DNA of 64,000 bases from Panorpa germanica (GCA_963678705.1 OY783203.1:28998535-29062534), one strand, 5' to 3'; positions 36,540 through 46,927 are shown, counted from the first letter of the stretch. Notes: generated by a model from the letters alone, not told the origin. Made by a program: numbers and translations.

Positions 36540-36745
36540 TTTAAGTTTTGCCCAACTCTTCAGATGGGTCGTTGTGAGCTTGGCGTGAGCGAAATTAATG
36601 ACGTCATTAGTGACGTTTTCGATTATTTTGGACGTCGTGAACGCTTAGTGGAACGCATTATTTTTCTATTTGAGTTGTTGCGCGAAAGTACGAGGCCCCA
36701 GGAGGTTGCTCTGCTTACCACCGAGTACTTTTCCATTCCATGCTA
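36540..36745 (+). repeat. Family D, partial copy 3b
   Basis: GAGTTGTTGCGCGAAAGTACG, GGCCCCAGGAGGTTGCTCTG and CTTACCACC correspond to 8045-8100 of copy 1. The match before this is weak. Confidence 0.4.
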
Positions 36746-37099
36746 GGCTCGCAATGAAGCATCGTAACCATAAACATCTTTAAACGACGATAAATCTCAG
36801 TAAAAGACACTTTTCCAGCAGTTCCCTTCTGAGCTCCCGTTGACATAGCACTAGAACTACCTCGAACCTGCGCATGCGCATAAATGCTTCTGAAGGTAAA
36901 TTCATTCGTGGTTTATACACATCTGTGCATTACTTTTCAGCCTACCCTTGTACAACAGATTTAGCAACACAATAACTGACTTTATTTCCCAAAATATCGA
37001 ATACCATTTGTTTTAGTAAACTATTGAAAAGTGTGATCAATTTAACCGCATTCTGGGTCAATTTAGCCCCTACTCCTACCCTCCATTAACCCCTCGTAT
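36746..37099. other. Unidentified spacer
   Basis: No gene recognised. Confidence 0.4.
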
Positions 37100-37139
37100 G
37101 CCGTTGCCGTTGCCGTTGCCGTTGCCGCTGCCTTTGCCA
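37100..37139 (+). repeat. 6-bp tandem repeat (CCGTTG)n
   Basis: About six units of CCGTTG, with degenerate final units. Confidence 0.85.
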
Positions 37140-37537
37140 TCACCCTAACCCGTCAACTCTTGTACTTCGAGGCGTTCTTGACAAACTTATTTCATTAATA
37201 ACCGATCGCATTGAAGCGTGTCTATGGTATACTTCCCTTATATATACATCCCTATACATCCATAGAGTTACACACCAAGGGGTGGGCACCCCTCGGTATT
37301 AATATCACTTGTTGTTTTAATTGATTGTAGTAATAAAACTTTATATAATAATAGTATATTGATTAAGAAAATCACTAAAGAAAAAGTCGTTGAAGAAAGG
37401 AAGGCGTTAAGATACGAATATAAAGCTGCGTACCCACAAAAAAAAACTTTGTAAAAAATATTTGTACTTTTTCTTTCTTATTATATGATTAAGAATTAAT
37501 TAGTTATAAGTTTTAATATTATTATTATTATTCTTTA
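37140..37537. other. Unidentified spacer
   Basis: No gene recognised. Confidence 0.4.
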
Positions 37538-38736
37538 ACACATGGGCTGAAAAGTCCCGGCCCTAACAAAGAAAACACAGTTTTTTTGGTTCAAAATTAG
37601 CTTTATTCATCAACGTAATCTCCATCAAGAGCAACGCAATCATTCCAGCGCCGCTCTAACATTTCAATACCACTTTTGTAGAACGATTTATCTTTTGCCT
37701 CAAAATAGGCCTCAGTTTCAGCGATAAACTGAACGATAACCTCTTCATTCGTGCGAAATTTCTAACCGGCGAGCATTTTTTTCAGGTCTGCGAACAGGCA
37801 GTAGTCGCTGGGAGCCAAATCTGGCGAATACGGTGGATGTGGGAGCAATTCGAAGTTCAATTCATGTAGTTTTGCCATTGTTTTGATTGACTTGTGACAC
37901 GGTGCGTTGTCTTGATGAAACAAAATTTTAGTCGATGAATATCACACCACGCACATCCCAAAATACCGAGGCCATAACCTTTCCAGCCGATTGTTGTGCT
38001 TTCGGGCGCTTTGGACGAGGTTCACCAGTTGCTGTCCACTCAGATGACGATCGTTTTGATTCCGCAGTGAAGTGATGGATCCATGTTTTATCCATTGTCA
38101 CATATCGATGCAAAAATTCCGGTTTGTTACGTTTAAACATGGCCAAACACTGCTCAGAATCATCAACACGTTCTCGTTTTTGGTCAACAGTAAGCAAACG
38201 CGGCACCCACTTTGAACAGAGCTTTCTCATAGTCAAATGCTCATGAAATATAAAGCCAACACGTTCTTTTGATATCTTTACGATGTCAGCTAACTCACGC
38301 AACTTCACTTTTCGATCATTCCAAACGATTTTGTGGATTTTTTTTATGTTTTCTGGTGTTACCGCCTCATTTGGACGTCCACTGCGTTCTGCATCATCGG
38401 TGTCTCTACGACCACGTTTGAAGTCAGCAAACCAACGTTTTATTGTTGTTTCTGATGGAGCGGAGTCCCCATAACACTTTTCAAGCCATTGCTTCGCTTG
38501 AACGGTATTTTTTCCCATCAAGAAGCAGTGTAAAATTAAAACACGAAATTGTTTTTGATCCATTGTTTTGAAAATAAGAAAAGTAGCGTCACTCTTAGCA
38601 CAATAACTCACAAACTATGAATATCATGAAATTTTAACAGCTGTTTTTTGAAGGTTAGTATTAACTGAAAAAAAGGTGACTGCAATAAAACTAGCGCCAT
38701 CTATGTGTTAGGCCCGGGACTTTTCAGCTCATGTGC
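37538..38736 (-). mobile_element. Mariner transposon (lineage 1), 1.2 kb, inactivated
   Basis: The ends are ACACATGGGCTGAAAAGTCC and the complement of GGACTTTTCAGCTCATGTGC, a TIR of about 28 bp including GGCC(C/G)..GCCTAAC, flanked by TA at 36/37 and 37/38 of the adjoining coordinates. The length is slightly below the usual 1.3 kb of mariner because of an internal deletion. It carries the broken transposase described separately. A second, heavily deleted member of the same lineage lies at 59003-59450. Confidence 0.9.
37603..38611 (-). pseudogene. Mariner transposase, frameshifted and internally deleted
   Basis: A transposase of this type cuts and rejoins mariner ends at TA sites. The probable start is MDQKQFRVLI (ATG at 38564); the frame is open upstream to 38611. 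The N-terminal half is intact: a first helix-turn-helix (KNTVQAKQWLEKCYGDSAPS, TIKRWFADFKRG), a second (VKLRELADIVKISKERVGFI) and the first catalytic Asp in VTMDKTWIHHF. The WVPRLLT and TAESKRSSSEW motifs are present. After VRGVIFID the frame ends. About 30 residues expected between this point and the second Asp are missing, and the gene resumes in another frame with ILFHQDNAPCHKS (second Asp) and PPYSPDLAPSDY (third Asp, D34D spacing). A further stop lies after LKKMLAG, and the C-terminus ends GDYVDE. It cannot make active transposase. Confidence 0.9.
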
Positions 38737-39874
38737 TACTTGAGTACGAACAATTTGAATCTGAAGCGTATAAAATTCGAATACGATATTCTAGAATTCG
38801 ACCTAGTATAGGAATCGACATTTAGGCGATATAGGGTGACTTATGGACAACAAAAGAAAAAGAGTATCCGTTTCGAAGCCATTTTGAATCAAAAACGAAG
38901 GCGAAAGATTCAGAAACAAAATTGCATTACCCCACCCCATAAACTTAAACTTTAAAATACAAAATTTTTTTTCCTGAACCTACCCAAATATATTTTCTAC
39001 CTGTGGCTTAGAACGTGCTTCGAAAAATCTTACTCAAATTGTAATCAGACTATTCGATATTACTACGATATGAATAAATGTTTGTAGAGGTACTATGTTT
39101 TTAATAATAAGTTATGGTAAATGTAAATATATTTTAGTGTAAGATTTGCAAGTAGTATTTAAAAGAAATGTCGGGGTAATTAAGAATAAGTAATAATCTC
39201 TTCTTCGGAATTGTTGTTAATCTACATGACATAGTATAGAAGGGTTTCTACAGAAATGAATTGCTCTCTAATTAATTTATTTTAGGCAGCGCGAACAACA
39301 ATTATTCCACAATGTGTGACAGGACGTTTCAAGTGAATAAAACCATGAAATTTGTGTGATGTAATTTATGATTGGTCTATCGAAAATGTATACCGATAGA
39401 TATGGGGTGGCATTGGTTGTCATTTTGTTTTGTGTTATCATCCCCTATATCGTTTGCTGTTAGTGGCGACACTTCGACATCGTGTTTTGGTAATAAAAAC
39501 ATTTCATGAAACCTGATCTTCAATGGGACAACAGAATACTGAAAGAAAAATAAGTAATTCTTTGAGTTTCTTCGTGGGCAAACAACAATCAACTGTTCAA
39601 ACTGCAAGATATATCACAGTATGGAAGAACTTCTATAAGACGTATGCACAGAATCGGATTAGAAATACCAAGGCCCTAGCTGAAAATTTTATAAGGCACA
39701 CCCTACCGTGTCACTTTTCTTAATGATAGAATAATCTACAAATTTTTAACTTTTATTTAAAATATTTAAAAGTTACTAATCTTTTTATTGTTATTAATTA
39801 TATCTTATTCATAACTTAAGACAGTATTTTCCGTATACAGTGGCGGATCAACTGCTATACATAACCCATATATA
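38737..39874. other. Unidentified spacer
   Basis: No gene recognised. Confidence 0.4.
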
Positions 39875-40135
39875 TTCAGTAAACATTTTGGAGTCACTTT
39901 GACATAATACTGAAGACGCGTATGATTTCTTTGTCATGTAACAAATCACTTCCCCTGGCCTCACTACCAGTATTGAATGAAATTACAAATAAACCATTTA
40001 AGTGTAACAGAGACATATATATCTTGTTTCTTTTCCTGTGATGTTCTGACGAAATGAATGTGGAACTTCATCTCTACTAAAGTAAATATTTTGAAATGCA
40101 AAAGAGACTATATCTCTATTTAATTGTAAGATGTT

Positions 40136-40140
40136 GGAAA
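40136..40140 (+). repeat. Copia target-site duplication, left (GGAAA)
   Basis: The same five bases follow the 3' LTR at 44447-44451. Confidence 0.85.
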
Positions 40141-40262
40141 TATTGTAATAGGTATCAAAATATCACTACTTAGTAACTAGTAACGCCATCTGTAATCTGT
40201 TGTGTAAAAACTTTTTCTTATGTCAAATATAGTCTGTTGCGAACTGCTAACGTGTCTTTATA
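40141..40262 (+). repeat. Copia 5' LTR (122 bp)
   Basis: Begins TATTGTAATAGGTATCAAAA and ends CTAACGTGTCTTTATA. The ends TAT...ATA replace the usual TG...CA. The boundary is fixed by the adjacent primer-binding site and the GGAAA duplication. A promoter and polyadenylation signal would be expected here, but I cannot place them confidently. Confidence 0.9.
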
Positions 40263-40272
40263 GGTTATGGGC
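40263..40272 (+). promoter_or_regulatory. Primer-binding site, initiator-tRNA half type
   Basis: GGTTATGGGC directly follows the LTR with no spacer. This resembles the site used by Drosophila copia, which is primed by an internal fragment of initiator methionine tRNA cut in the anticodon loop. Confidence 0.75.
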
Positions 40273-40351
40273 AAATTTACCGGTTTATCAGTTATTTTAT
40301 AGTATAAAATAGATAAATTGTTACGTTTTTTTTTTTTTTTTTCGCGGAAAC

Positions 40352-43300
40352 ATGACTATGAACTATATTGCGAGTGTGCCAAAGCTAAAAGGCAGAGAGA
40401 ATTACGATGAGTGGTGTTTCGCGGCCGAAAACTTGTTGGTACTAGAAGGGATGGAAAAGTACATCAAACCTAGTGCAGACTTCGAAGTTAAGCCAGTGGA
40501 CGACTCCAAAACGAAGGCAAAGCTAATTTTGACCATCGATCCAGCATTGTACGTGCATATAAGGAATACCAGGAGCTCGGCAGAATTATGGACAAAATTG
40601 AAAGCCATGTTCGATGACTCCGGTTTCTCAAGAAAAATAACCTTACTTCGACATTTGATTTCGATAAGACTTGAAAACTGTGATTCGATGACTACCTATG
40701 TCACACAAATGATCGAAACGGCTCAAAAGTTAAATGGCACTGGATTTACAATAACAGATGAATGGGTCGGATCATTATTATTAGCAGGTTTGACCGATCG
40801 CTATTCTCCAATGATAATGGCAATAGAACATTCTGGCATTTCGATAAGTGCGGATACTATAAAGTCGAAGTTACTCGACATGGAAGTAACCAGTGATTTT
40901 GAAGGTGCAGCTGGCGGTACGGCGGCATTTGCAGCGAGAAATAAATATAATTCTGGCAGCAGCGGTAAACCAAAGAAATATGGCGGCAACCCAATGTCGA
41001 ACAAAAAGACCGCGGCAGATACACCAGCAAAAACAATCACTTGTTTCAAATGTAAAGAGGATGGACATTATCGAAATCAGTGCCCAATGTTGAAGAAAAA
41101 CACAAATAAATGCGTGTTTAACGTTGTTTTCCTAAACGGAAAGTATAACAAAAACGAATGGTACGTTGACTCTGGCGCAAGTGCACACATAACAGCAAAT
41201 AAAGATTGGGTAAAGAACATGAACACAACTCCATGTATACCAGAAATTGTTGTAGCAAATGAATCAAAAGTGCCAGTTGTTTGTTCCGGAGAAGTTGATA
41301 TTATTTCTGAACTTGGATGCAATATAACAGTGAAAGATGTGTTGTGCGTGCCTAGCCTGACAACCAACCTATTGTCGGTTAGTGAGCTCATTCAGAATGG
41401 CAATCATGTGATATTTACAAAGAAAAACTGTTATATTAGAGATAAGAACAATGTTTTGGTGGCGACAGCTGATTTATCTGATGGTGTTTATAAGTTGAGA
41501 TTACAATCACAAAGTTGTATGTTGGCTACTACAGCTAGTGCAAAGTTATGGCACAGAAGACTGGCACATATAAACAGCCAAGACATGCACAGAATGAGAA
41601 ATGGTATTGTTGATGGTTTGTCTTATGATAACTCACTTGACATAACCAAATCACAATGTACTACTTGTTGTGAGGGAAAACAAATGAGATTACCATTTTC
41701 TCATGTGGGTGAGCGGAGTACAGAAACTTTACACAGAATCCACACAGATATTTGCGGCCCAATGGAAACAAGTTCTTTGAGTGGTGCTCGCTATTTCCTG
41801 TTATTTGTTGATGATTATAGTCGCATGACTTTTATTTATTTTCTGAAGCAAAAGAATGAAGCTTTGAACAGATTTAAAGAGTTCAAATCATTGGTTGAGA
41901 ATCAACAGAGTAAGAAAATAAAGGTGATCAGGTCAGACAATGGACTAGAATTTTGTAACAAGGAATTTGAAGGCTATTTGAAGCAAGCTGGAATTATACA
42001 CCAGAAAACAAATTGTTATACACCTGAGCAAAATGGACTTTGTGAAAGGAGTAATCGTACAGTTGTTGAGAAAGCCAAATGTTTACTATATGATGCAAAT
42101 TTAGATAAGAAATTTTGGGCGGAAGCAGCCAATACTGCTGTGTACTTGAAAAATAGATCGATTGCATCAGGATTGGATAAAACACCTTATGAGTTATGGT
42201 ATGGATCAAAACCAGACTTAAGTCACCTACGTTTGTTTGGAAGCAAAATTATGGTGCATGTACCCAAACAGAAACGTTTGAAATGGGACAAGAAAGCTAC
42301 ACAACATATTCTAGTTGGATATGGTGATGGTGTTAAAGGTTATCGTGTGTACAATCCTTCTAAGAACACTGTAATGATCAGTAGAGATATAATAGTGATG
42401 GAAGATGTAACACCTATCAAGGAAGTCAGTGAAGAGTCAGCTATTTGGATATCCAATGAAGAAAATCCTACCGACAATTTAGTGGAGGAAAGTAAAGATA
42501 AAGTGGGGGAGAGCAGAGATTCAGTGGGGGATCTGTCTAATAATGTTTCAGAAACAGATTTTTTAGATTGCTCTTCAGTTTCCTCATTACATACTGATGA
42601 CAATGAAACACTGACTGAAATAAACACTGAAGATGTTCCAGAACAAGCAGTATCAATACCTGAGCAAGTGCCAGATGTGCCAAGTAAGCGTCAGAGAAAG
42701 AAGCCTGAGCGCTATGGTATTAGCAACATATGTGTTTCCAGTACTGTTCCAGCATCGGAGGAGATTGTATTCTCAGAGGCTCTTGAAGGGCCTGATCGGG
42801 AGCAGTGGAAGCAGGCAATGGCTGATGAATTACAGTCATTTGAGGACAGTGATGCGTGGCAGCTTGTGGACCATCCAGGTGATGTGACAATAGTGAAGTG
42901 TAGGTGGGTGCTAAATAAAAAGTATGATTTTGAAAACAATGTAAGGTATAGGGCTCGATTAGTGGCAAAAGGTTTCTCGCAGAAACCAGGTGTTGATTAT
43001 ACAGATACTTTTTCACCGGTAGTGCGGCATTCTACTCTAAGATTGTTGTTTGCACTTAGTGTTCAAATGAAAATGAGTATAACACATCTAGATGTAACCA
43101 CTGCTTTCCTTAATGGTTTTTTGACAGAAAATATTTATATGTCATTACCTGAAGGTTTTGTAAACAAAAGTGGGGGAAAGGTCTTAAAATTAAATAAAGC
43201 CATTTATGGGTTAAAACAGTCTTCCCTGGCATGGTATGAAAGAGTTAAAGAAGTTTTGAGTAGATTAGATTTCAAAAATAGTCAATATGAACCATGTTTG

Positions 43301-44290
43301 TTTACAAAAATAACTGGTAAAATTAAAGTGATAGTGGCCCTGTATGTGGATGATTTTTTGATTTTTTCAAACAATGATTTTGAAACAAATAAATTAAAAA
43401 GTGTATTAGGTTCAGAATTTAAGTTAAAAGACTTGGGACCTGTAAGACAATATTTAGGCATGAGAATAAATTTTGATAAAAATAAAAATGTTATTACTGT
43501 AGATCAACAACAATATATTGAACAGTTAGTTTCTAAATTTCAAATGTCTGATTGTAAGACACAAAGTACTCCGATTGAGCCTAAATTGAATTTAGATAAG
43601 TCATCTGATAAATGTTTACCTGATGTTCCTTATCAAAAACTTATTGGAAGTCTGATGTATCTGGCAGTATTAACAAGACCAGATATTGCTTACTGTGTTA
43701 GCTATCTCAGTCAATTTAATAGTTGTTATAGTCACATACATTGGAATTATTGTAAACGTGTATTAAGATATTTACTGCATACTAAAAGTTATTGTTTAAA
43801 ATATACCAATAATAACAATAGTAATTTACAAGGTTTTGTAGACAGTGATTGGGCAAGTGATGCTCTAGATAGAAAATCCTATACTGGATTTTGCTTTATG
43901 TTGTCAGGGTCTGCCATTTCCTGGCAAAGTAGGAAGCAGAAAACGGTTTCATTATCCAGTACTGAGGCGGAATACACTGCTCTTTCTGAAGCTTCAAGAG
44001 AAGCTATTTATCTAAGAAATTTAATGCATGAAATTACTGATGTATTTAATGTAATTGATTTGTATTGTGATAACCAAAGTGCATTGAAGTTAGCCTCGAG
44101 TAGTCAGAGTCATAATAGATCCAAGCATATAGATGTGCGTTGTCATTTTATTAGAGATGTTGTAAAGAACAACTTTGTAAAAGTTAAGTACATTCCTACT
44201 GAAGAAATGCCTGCAGATATTTTAACAAAAGGTCTTTGTCATCTGAAACATTATAAGTTTATGAATTTACTTGGCATTGTTTCTGTGTAA
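40352..44290 (+). CDS. Copia gag-pol polyprotein (1312 aa)
   Basis: Encodes capsid and all enzymes for reverse transcription and integration of the host element. From the ATG after the T-run: a Gag domain of Copia type (LKGRENYDEWCFAAENLL near the N-terminus), a CCHC zinc knuckle (CFKCKEDGHYRNQC, 231-244), an aspartic protease (VDSGASAH, catalytic Asp 273), an integrase with an HHCC zinc domain (WHRRLAH from 400, CTTC near 440) and catalytic D466, D529 and E565 (35 residues between the last two), and a reverse transcriptase with YVDD at 998-1001. The RNase H follows, with SDWASD near 1164, STEAEY and DNQSALKLA. It is one uninterrupted frame with no gag/pol frameshift, as in copia. All catalytic residues I can identify are present. 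Confidence 0.97.
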   Translation: MTMNYIASVPKLKGRENYDEWCFAAENLLVLEGMEKYIKPSADFEVKPVDDSKTKAKLILTIDPALYVHIRNTRSSAELWTKLKAMFDDSGFSRKITLLRHLISIRLENCDSMTTYVTQMIETAQKLNGTGFTITDEWVGSLLLAGLTDRYSPMIMAIEHSGISISADTIKSKLLDMEVTSDFEGAAGGTAAFAARNKYNSGSSGKPKKYGGNPMSNKKTAADTPAKTITCFKCKEDGHYRNQCPMLKKNTNKCVFNVVFLNGKYNKNEWYVDSGASAHITANKDWVKNMNTTPCIPEIVVANESKVPVVCSGEVDIISELGCNITVKDVLCVPSLTTNLLSVSELIQNGNHVIFTKKNCYIRDKNNVLVATADLSDGVYKLRLQSQSCMLATTASAKLWHRRLAHINSQDMHRMRNGIVDGLSYDNSLDITKSQCTTCCEGKQMRLPFSHVGERSTETLHRIHTDICGPMETSSLSGARYFLLFVDDYSRMTFIYFLKQKNEALNRFKEFKSLVENQQSKKIKVIRSDNGLEFCNKEFEGYLKQAGIIHQKTNCYTPEQNGLCERSNRTVVEKAKCLLYDANLDKKFWAEAANTAVYLKNRSIASGLDKTPYELWYGSKPDLSHLRLFGSKIMVHVPKQKRLKWDKKATQHILVGYGDGVKGYRVYNPSKNTVMISRDIIVMEDVTPIKEVSEESAIWISNEENPTDNLVEESKDKVGESRDSVGDLSNNVSETDFLDCSSVSSLHTDDNETLTEINTEDVPEQAVSIPEQVPDVPSKRQRKKPERYGISNICVSSTVPASEEIVFSEALEGPDREQWKQAMADELQSFEDSDAWQLVDHPGDVTIVKCRWVLNKKYDFENNVRYRARLVAKGFSQKPGVDYTDTFSPVVRHSTLRLLFALSVQMKMSITHLDVTTAFLNGFLTENIYMSLPEGFVNKSGGKVLKLNKAIYGLKQSSLAWYERVKEVLSRLDFKNSQYEPCLFTKITGKIKVIVALYVDDFLIFSNNDFETNKLKSVLGSEFKLKDLGPVRQYLGMRINFDKNKNVITVDQQQYIEQLVSKFQMSDCKTQSTPIEPKLNLDKSSDKCLPDVPYQKLIGSLMYLAVLTRPDIAYCVSYLSQFNSCYSHIHWNYCKRVLRYLLHTKSYCLKYTNNNNSNLQGFVDSDWASDALDRKSYTGFCFMLSGSAISWQSRKQKTVSLSSTEAEYTALSEASREAIYLRNLMHEITDVFNVIDLYCDNQSALKLASSSQSHNRSKHIDVRCHFIRDVVKNNFVKVKYIPTEEMPADILTKGLCHLKHYKFMNLLGIVSV

Positions 44291-44312
44291 TCATGTGTAC
44301 TTAGATTATTTT

Positions 44313-44324
44313 GATAAGTGGGGG
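44313..44324 (+). promoter_or_regulatory. Polypurine tract
   Basis: GATAAGTGGGGG lies immediately before the 3' LTR, the expected primer position for plus-strand DNA synthesis. Confidence 0.8.
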
Positions 44325-44446
44325 TATTGTAATAGGTATCAAAATATCACTACTTAGTAACTAGTAACGCCATCTGTAATCTGTTGTGTAAAAACTTTTT
44401 CTTATGTCAAATATAGTCTGTTGCGAACTGCTAACGTGTCTTTATA
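44325..44446 (+). repeat. Copia 3' LTR (122 bp)
   Basis: Identical to the 5' LTR base for base in my comparison. Followed by the GGAAA duplication at 44447-44451. Confidence 0.9.
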
Positions 44447-44546
44447 GGAAAGATATTTTTATCTGTCTGAAATCTGAATAAAAGAGAATTGATTTCTTAA
44501 CTGTAACTTCACCTAGTTATACCATTTCACCAAAATGTTTACTGGG

Positions 44547-44837
44547 TATTGGCAGTTGTGGAATAAGCTATCTGCAGACCCTGAGCACTCACCGAATAAT
44601 TCGCTTTTCATTATAATTAATAGTAATAGATACGTATATTCACCGCGGCATTTTTTGGGTTTGGTTGTTATCAAAATAGGCATCCATGTAGCCTACATAT
44701 ATATTGCCAAGATACCATAAATAGCCAACATAATAGGAAGTCGTTGGTGATAGGACTTAGCCTCAGATCGACGTCAAATAAATTAAATTAAAAAAAAGTG
44801 AACATTGGTAAAATATAGTACTTAAATTAGTGATAGC
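44547..44837. other. Unidentified spacer
   Basis: No gene recognised. Confidence 0.4.
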
Positions 44838-44845
44838 ACTGCATT

Positions 44846-45013
44846 CAGTGACGTAGCAACCGCCGTATCAGCCGTATCAATGATACGGGGCCCCGGGCTA
44901 CAAGAGCCCCAAATGTGTGTCTTTGTTCCTTTTGTGAAAAATCTTTACCCATCATTTGGGCCCCCCCCAACAAATTTTGAATCGGGGCCCGTCTAAGGCA
45001 CGCTAAGCCACTG
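44846..45013 (+). mobile_element. hAT-type MITE, 168 bp
   Basis: Ends CAGTGACGTAGC and GCTAAGCCACTG (imperfect inverted repeats of the CAGTGGCGTAGC type). An exact 8-bp duplication ACTGCATT lies at 44838-44845 and 45014-45021. The interior has GGGGCCCCGGGCTAC, a C-run and AATCGGGGCCC. The 8-bp duplication and CAGTG start fit hAT mobilisation. The interior is non-coding; an open frame on the minus strand is incidental. Confidence 0.9.
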
Positions 45014-45021
45014 ACTGCATT

Positions 45022-45606
45022 TGTAAACTTGCATGTTGCATATGGATACAATATCCATCAAATGACAATCGAAGCGGCACTAAAATGTTTTCTCATATCA
45101 ATCATTAAACAAATTACATCTAATAGGTTTTAATTGGATTTAATTGGCCTATAATTAACACATCATGATATTAACTGTTCGCTGTTCATTCTCATAGTTT
45201 CCCATCCTATTCCCATCCATTATCTGGCGAGCTGCTTGCACTGCGGAAACAGCGTGTTTAGGGGATGTAAGGGTATTTCCTCTTTCAAAGAAACTAAGGA
45301 TGCGTACAAAATGGCAAAGCTGCTCCGATTACGTGTTATACGTGATATACATGTTCGATAGTGTGTACTGTGTACTGTGTATGAGTAACAGTTTGCTTTA
45401 ACATTAGTCTAAGTTGATGTAGCTAGCACGAATTAGACGTCATTTACATCAGACAATAGAAATATGTTACTCATGTTAAATCATAACTGGAACCAGGAAA
45501 AGGACATCAAGTTAACTCTAAGTCGGTAGGATTGTTGTAAACAATAGATGAATTTCATCATTCCAAATTAGTTCTATTACATGTATGTATATTTGTTTGA
45601 ATACAA
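45022..45606. other. Unidentified spacer
   Basis: No gene recognised. Confidence 0.4.
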
Positions 45607-45814
45607 CCCAGTAAACATTTTGGAGTTACTTTGTCATCATATTGAAGATGCGTATGATTTTTTTGTCTTGAAAGAGTTTATTTACAGTTATTCATATAAA
45701 ATGTTTATTTTATGGGCTACAAATGGCAAACCCACCCTACCTAATAATATAATTATAGTATAATAGTGATAGAAACGTCACAAAACAGGACGCTTCACCA
45801 AATTGTTTACGTGG
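45607..45814 (+). mobile_element. Family B MITE, copy 4
   Basis: Begins CCCAGTAAACATTTTGGAGT, has GATGCGTATGATTTTTTTGT, GGGCTACAAATGGCAAAC and GATAGAAACGTCACAAAAC, and ends TTCACCAAATTGTTTACGTGG. The right TIR has decayed at its last bases. About 208 bp. Confidence 0.75.
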
Positions 45815-45904
45815 ATGGCACTAAACTTTACATTCTTCCACATAATTACCTTTCATGAATTCTAATTAAAGTTAATACTAATATCTCCTTAAACTTAATA
45901 CTTT

Positions 45905-46375
45905 TTCTCCTCGTGACACTTTCTCTGTTTTCTACTTAAAAAGTTTAAACTTCATGTTTCTCTCCTTTTCCTCTCTCTTTGTTCTTCTTTCTTCTCTGTT
46001 TCTCCGCTATACACCTTCTTCGTACTCTCGCTCTTCTTATCTCTCCATCCATCCATTTCCTTCCTTCCTTGCTTCTTTTCAGCAGTTATTTCCCTCACAT
46101 ACTAAATTTCCTTTCTGCTTCCTTTCTACTGCTTTTCTCGACTTCCTTCCTTCACCTCTATACTTCCACCATTCACCTGTTCCCTCCGTTGTATCCCCTC
46201 ATTACCTACTACTATCTTCTTTTCACTCTTTATTTGGCACTCGCATGTATGTCTAATGTGCTCCAACGTTTCTATTTCTTTCTTGCACATTTTCCATACC
46301 ATTTTCTATCTTCTTTCACAATACCTGCTGCCTTCCTCTTCCTTTTTCATTCTGAATCTCTTACATTATTATTTA
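45905..46375 (-). pseudogene. Decayed LINE fragment, antisense
   Basis: The C/T-rich plus strand includes CTAATGTGCTCCAACGTTTC, TGCACATTTTCCATACCATT and CTTCTTTCACAATACCTGCT. These parallel the minus-strand coding segment at 60730-60850 (the CRMC...H....C region). Two overlapping plus-strand frames of 100 and 133 codons are low-complexity artefacts. Confidence 0.5.
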
Positions 46376-46439
46376 AATAAAAGCTATATGTAATAGCATC
46401 TTAGAGAGAAGTTTATCCAAAATAAAAATGTACCCTTAG

Positions 46440-46690
46440 ATAGAAAATATTCTGCATAATGGAGAAGACAATAGAGGGTTTGTCGAGAAGGGTCCCGGAA
46501 GGCAAAACGATGAGAAGGAAGGAGGTGTAGGGAACCGAAAGAAAGCAGTTCGAGAGAAGAAGAAGCAGAAAATACTGTTGGAAAGAGAAAAGTCTAGAAT
46601 AGTTAAGATTAATTTTCAGTTGAAATTCTATGAAATGTTGTAAGAAATATCGATGTAGATTTTAAAACCGAAAGGCAAACAATTAATAAT
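46440..46690 (+). mobile_element. LINE 3' end fragment with (AAT)n tail
   Basis: Matches the last 250 bp of 15611-16174: AATAGAGGGTTTGTCGAGA, AGAAGAAGAAGCAGAAAATAC, AAGTCTAGAATAGTTAAGAT, GATGTAGATT, AAACCGAAAGGCAAACAATT and then AATAATAATA. It is sense-oriented and lies next to an antisense piece of the same family. I found no clear target duplication. Confidence 0.7.
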
Positions 46691-46927
46691 AATAATATAT
46701 ACCATATAATAATATATTATAAAAAGAAACTGGAAACTCTTTCTATTTAAATGGTGGGTACAATGTTTGTGACGTAGTGAACTCGTCAGGAATATGATTT
46801 GCAACTGCTACGTGTGGGTATCATTGCTTAAAAGTGAAACATTGGCCCGTTAATAAATTTATGACATAATTTTGCCGCCAATCAGTAGATATCTTCAATT
46901 TATAAACTCTTTATTGTAGTTAAAATT

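Larger units (their letters stand above)
40141..44446 (+). mobile_element. Complete Copia/Ty1 LTR retrotransposon, 4306 bp
   Basis: The structure is LTR (122 bp), primer-binding site, leader with an 18-T run, single gag-pol frame, polypurine tract, LTR. The two LTRs are identical over all 122 bases, and the element is bounded by GGAAA on both sides. No stop or frameshift is visible in the coding frame. All of this indicates a recent insertion that may still be competent. The LTRs are short compared with Drosophila copia (276 bp). It is inserted in a family B MITE. Confidence 0.95.
39875..44546 (+). mobile_element. Family B MITE, copy 3, split by Copia
   Basis: The left part (39875-40140) begins TTCAGTAAACATTTTGGAG and has GACGCGTATGATTTCTTTGT. 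The right part (44447-44546) ends CACCAAAATGTTTACTGGG, the complement of the left end. Removing the Copia element and one copy of its duplication restores a single element of about 361 bp. This is the copy with the best-matched TIR pair. Confidence 0.75.

Noticed and set aside
45954-46380. 133-codon hydrophobic-looking frame
   Set aside because: Same cause: a C/T-rich antisense strand of a LINE relic.
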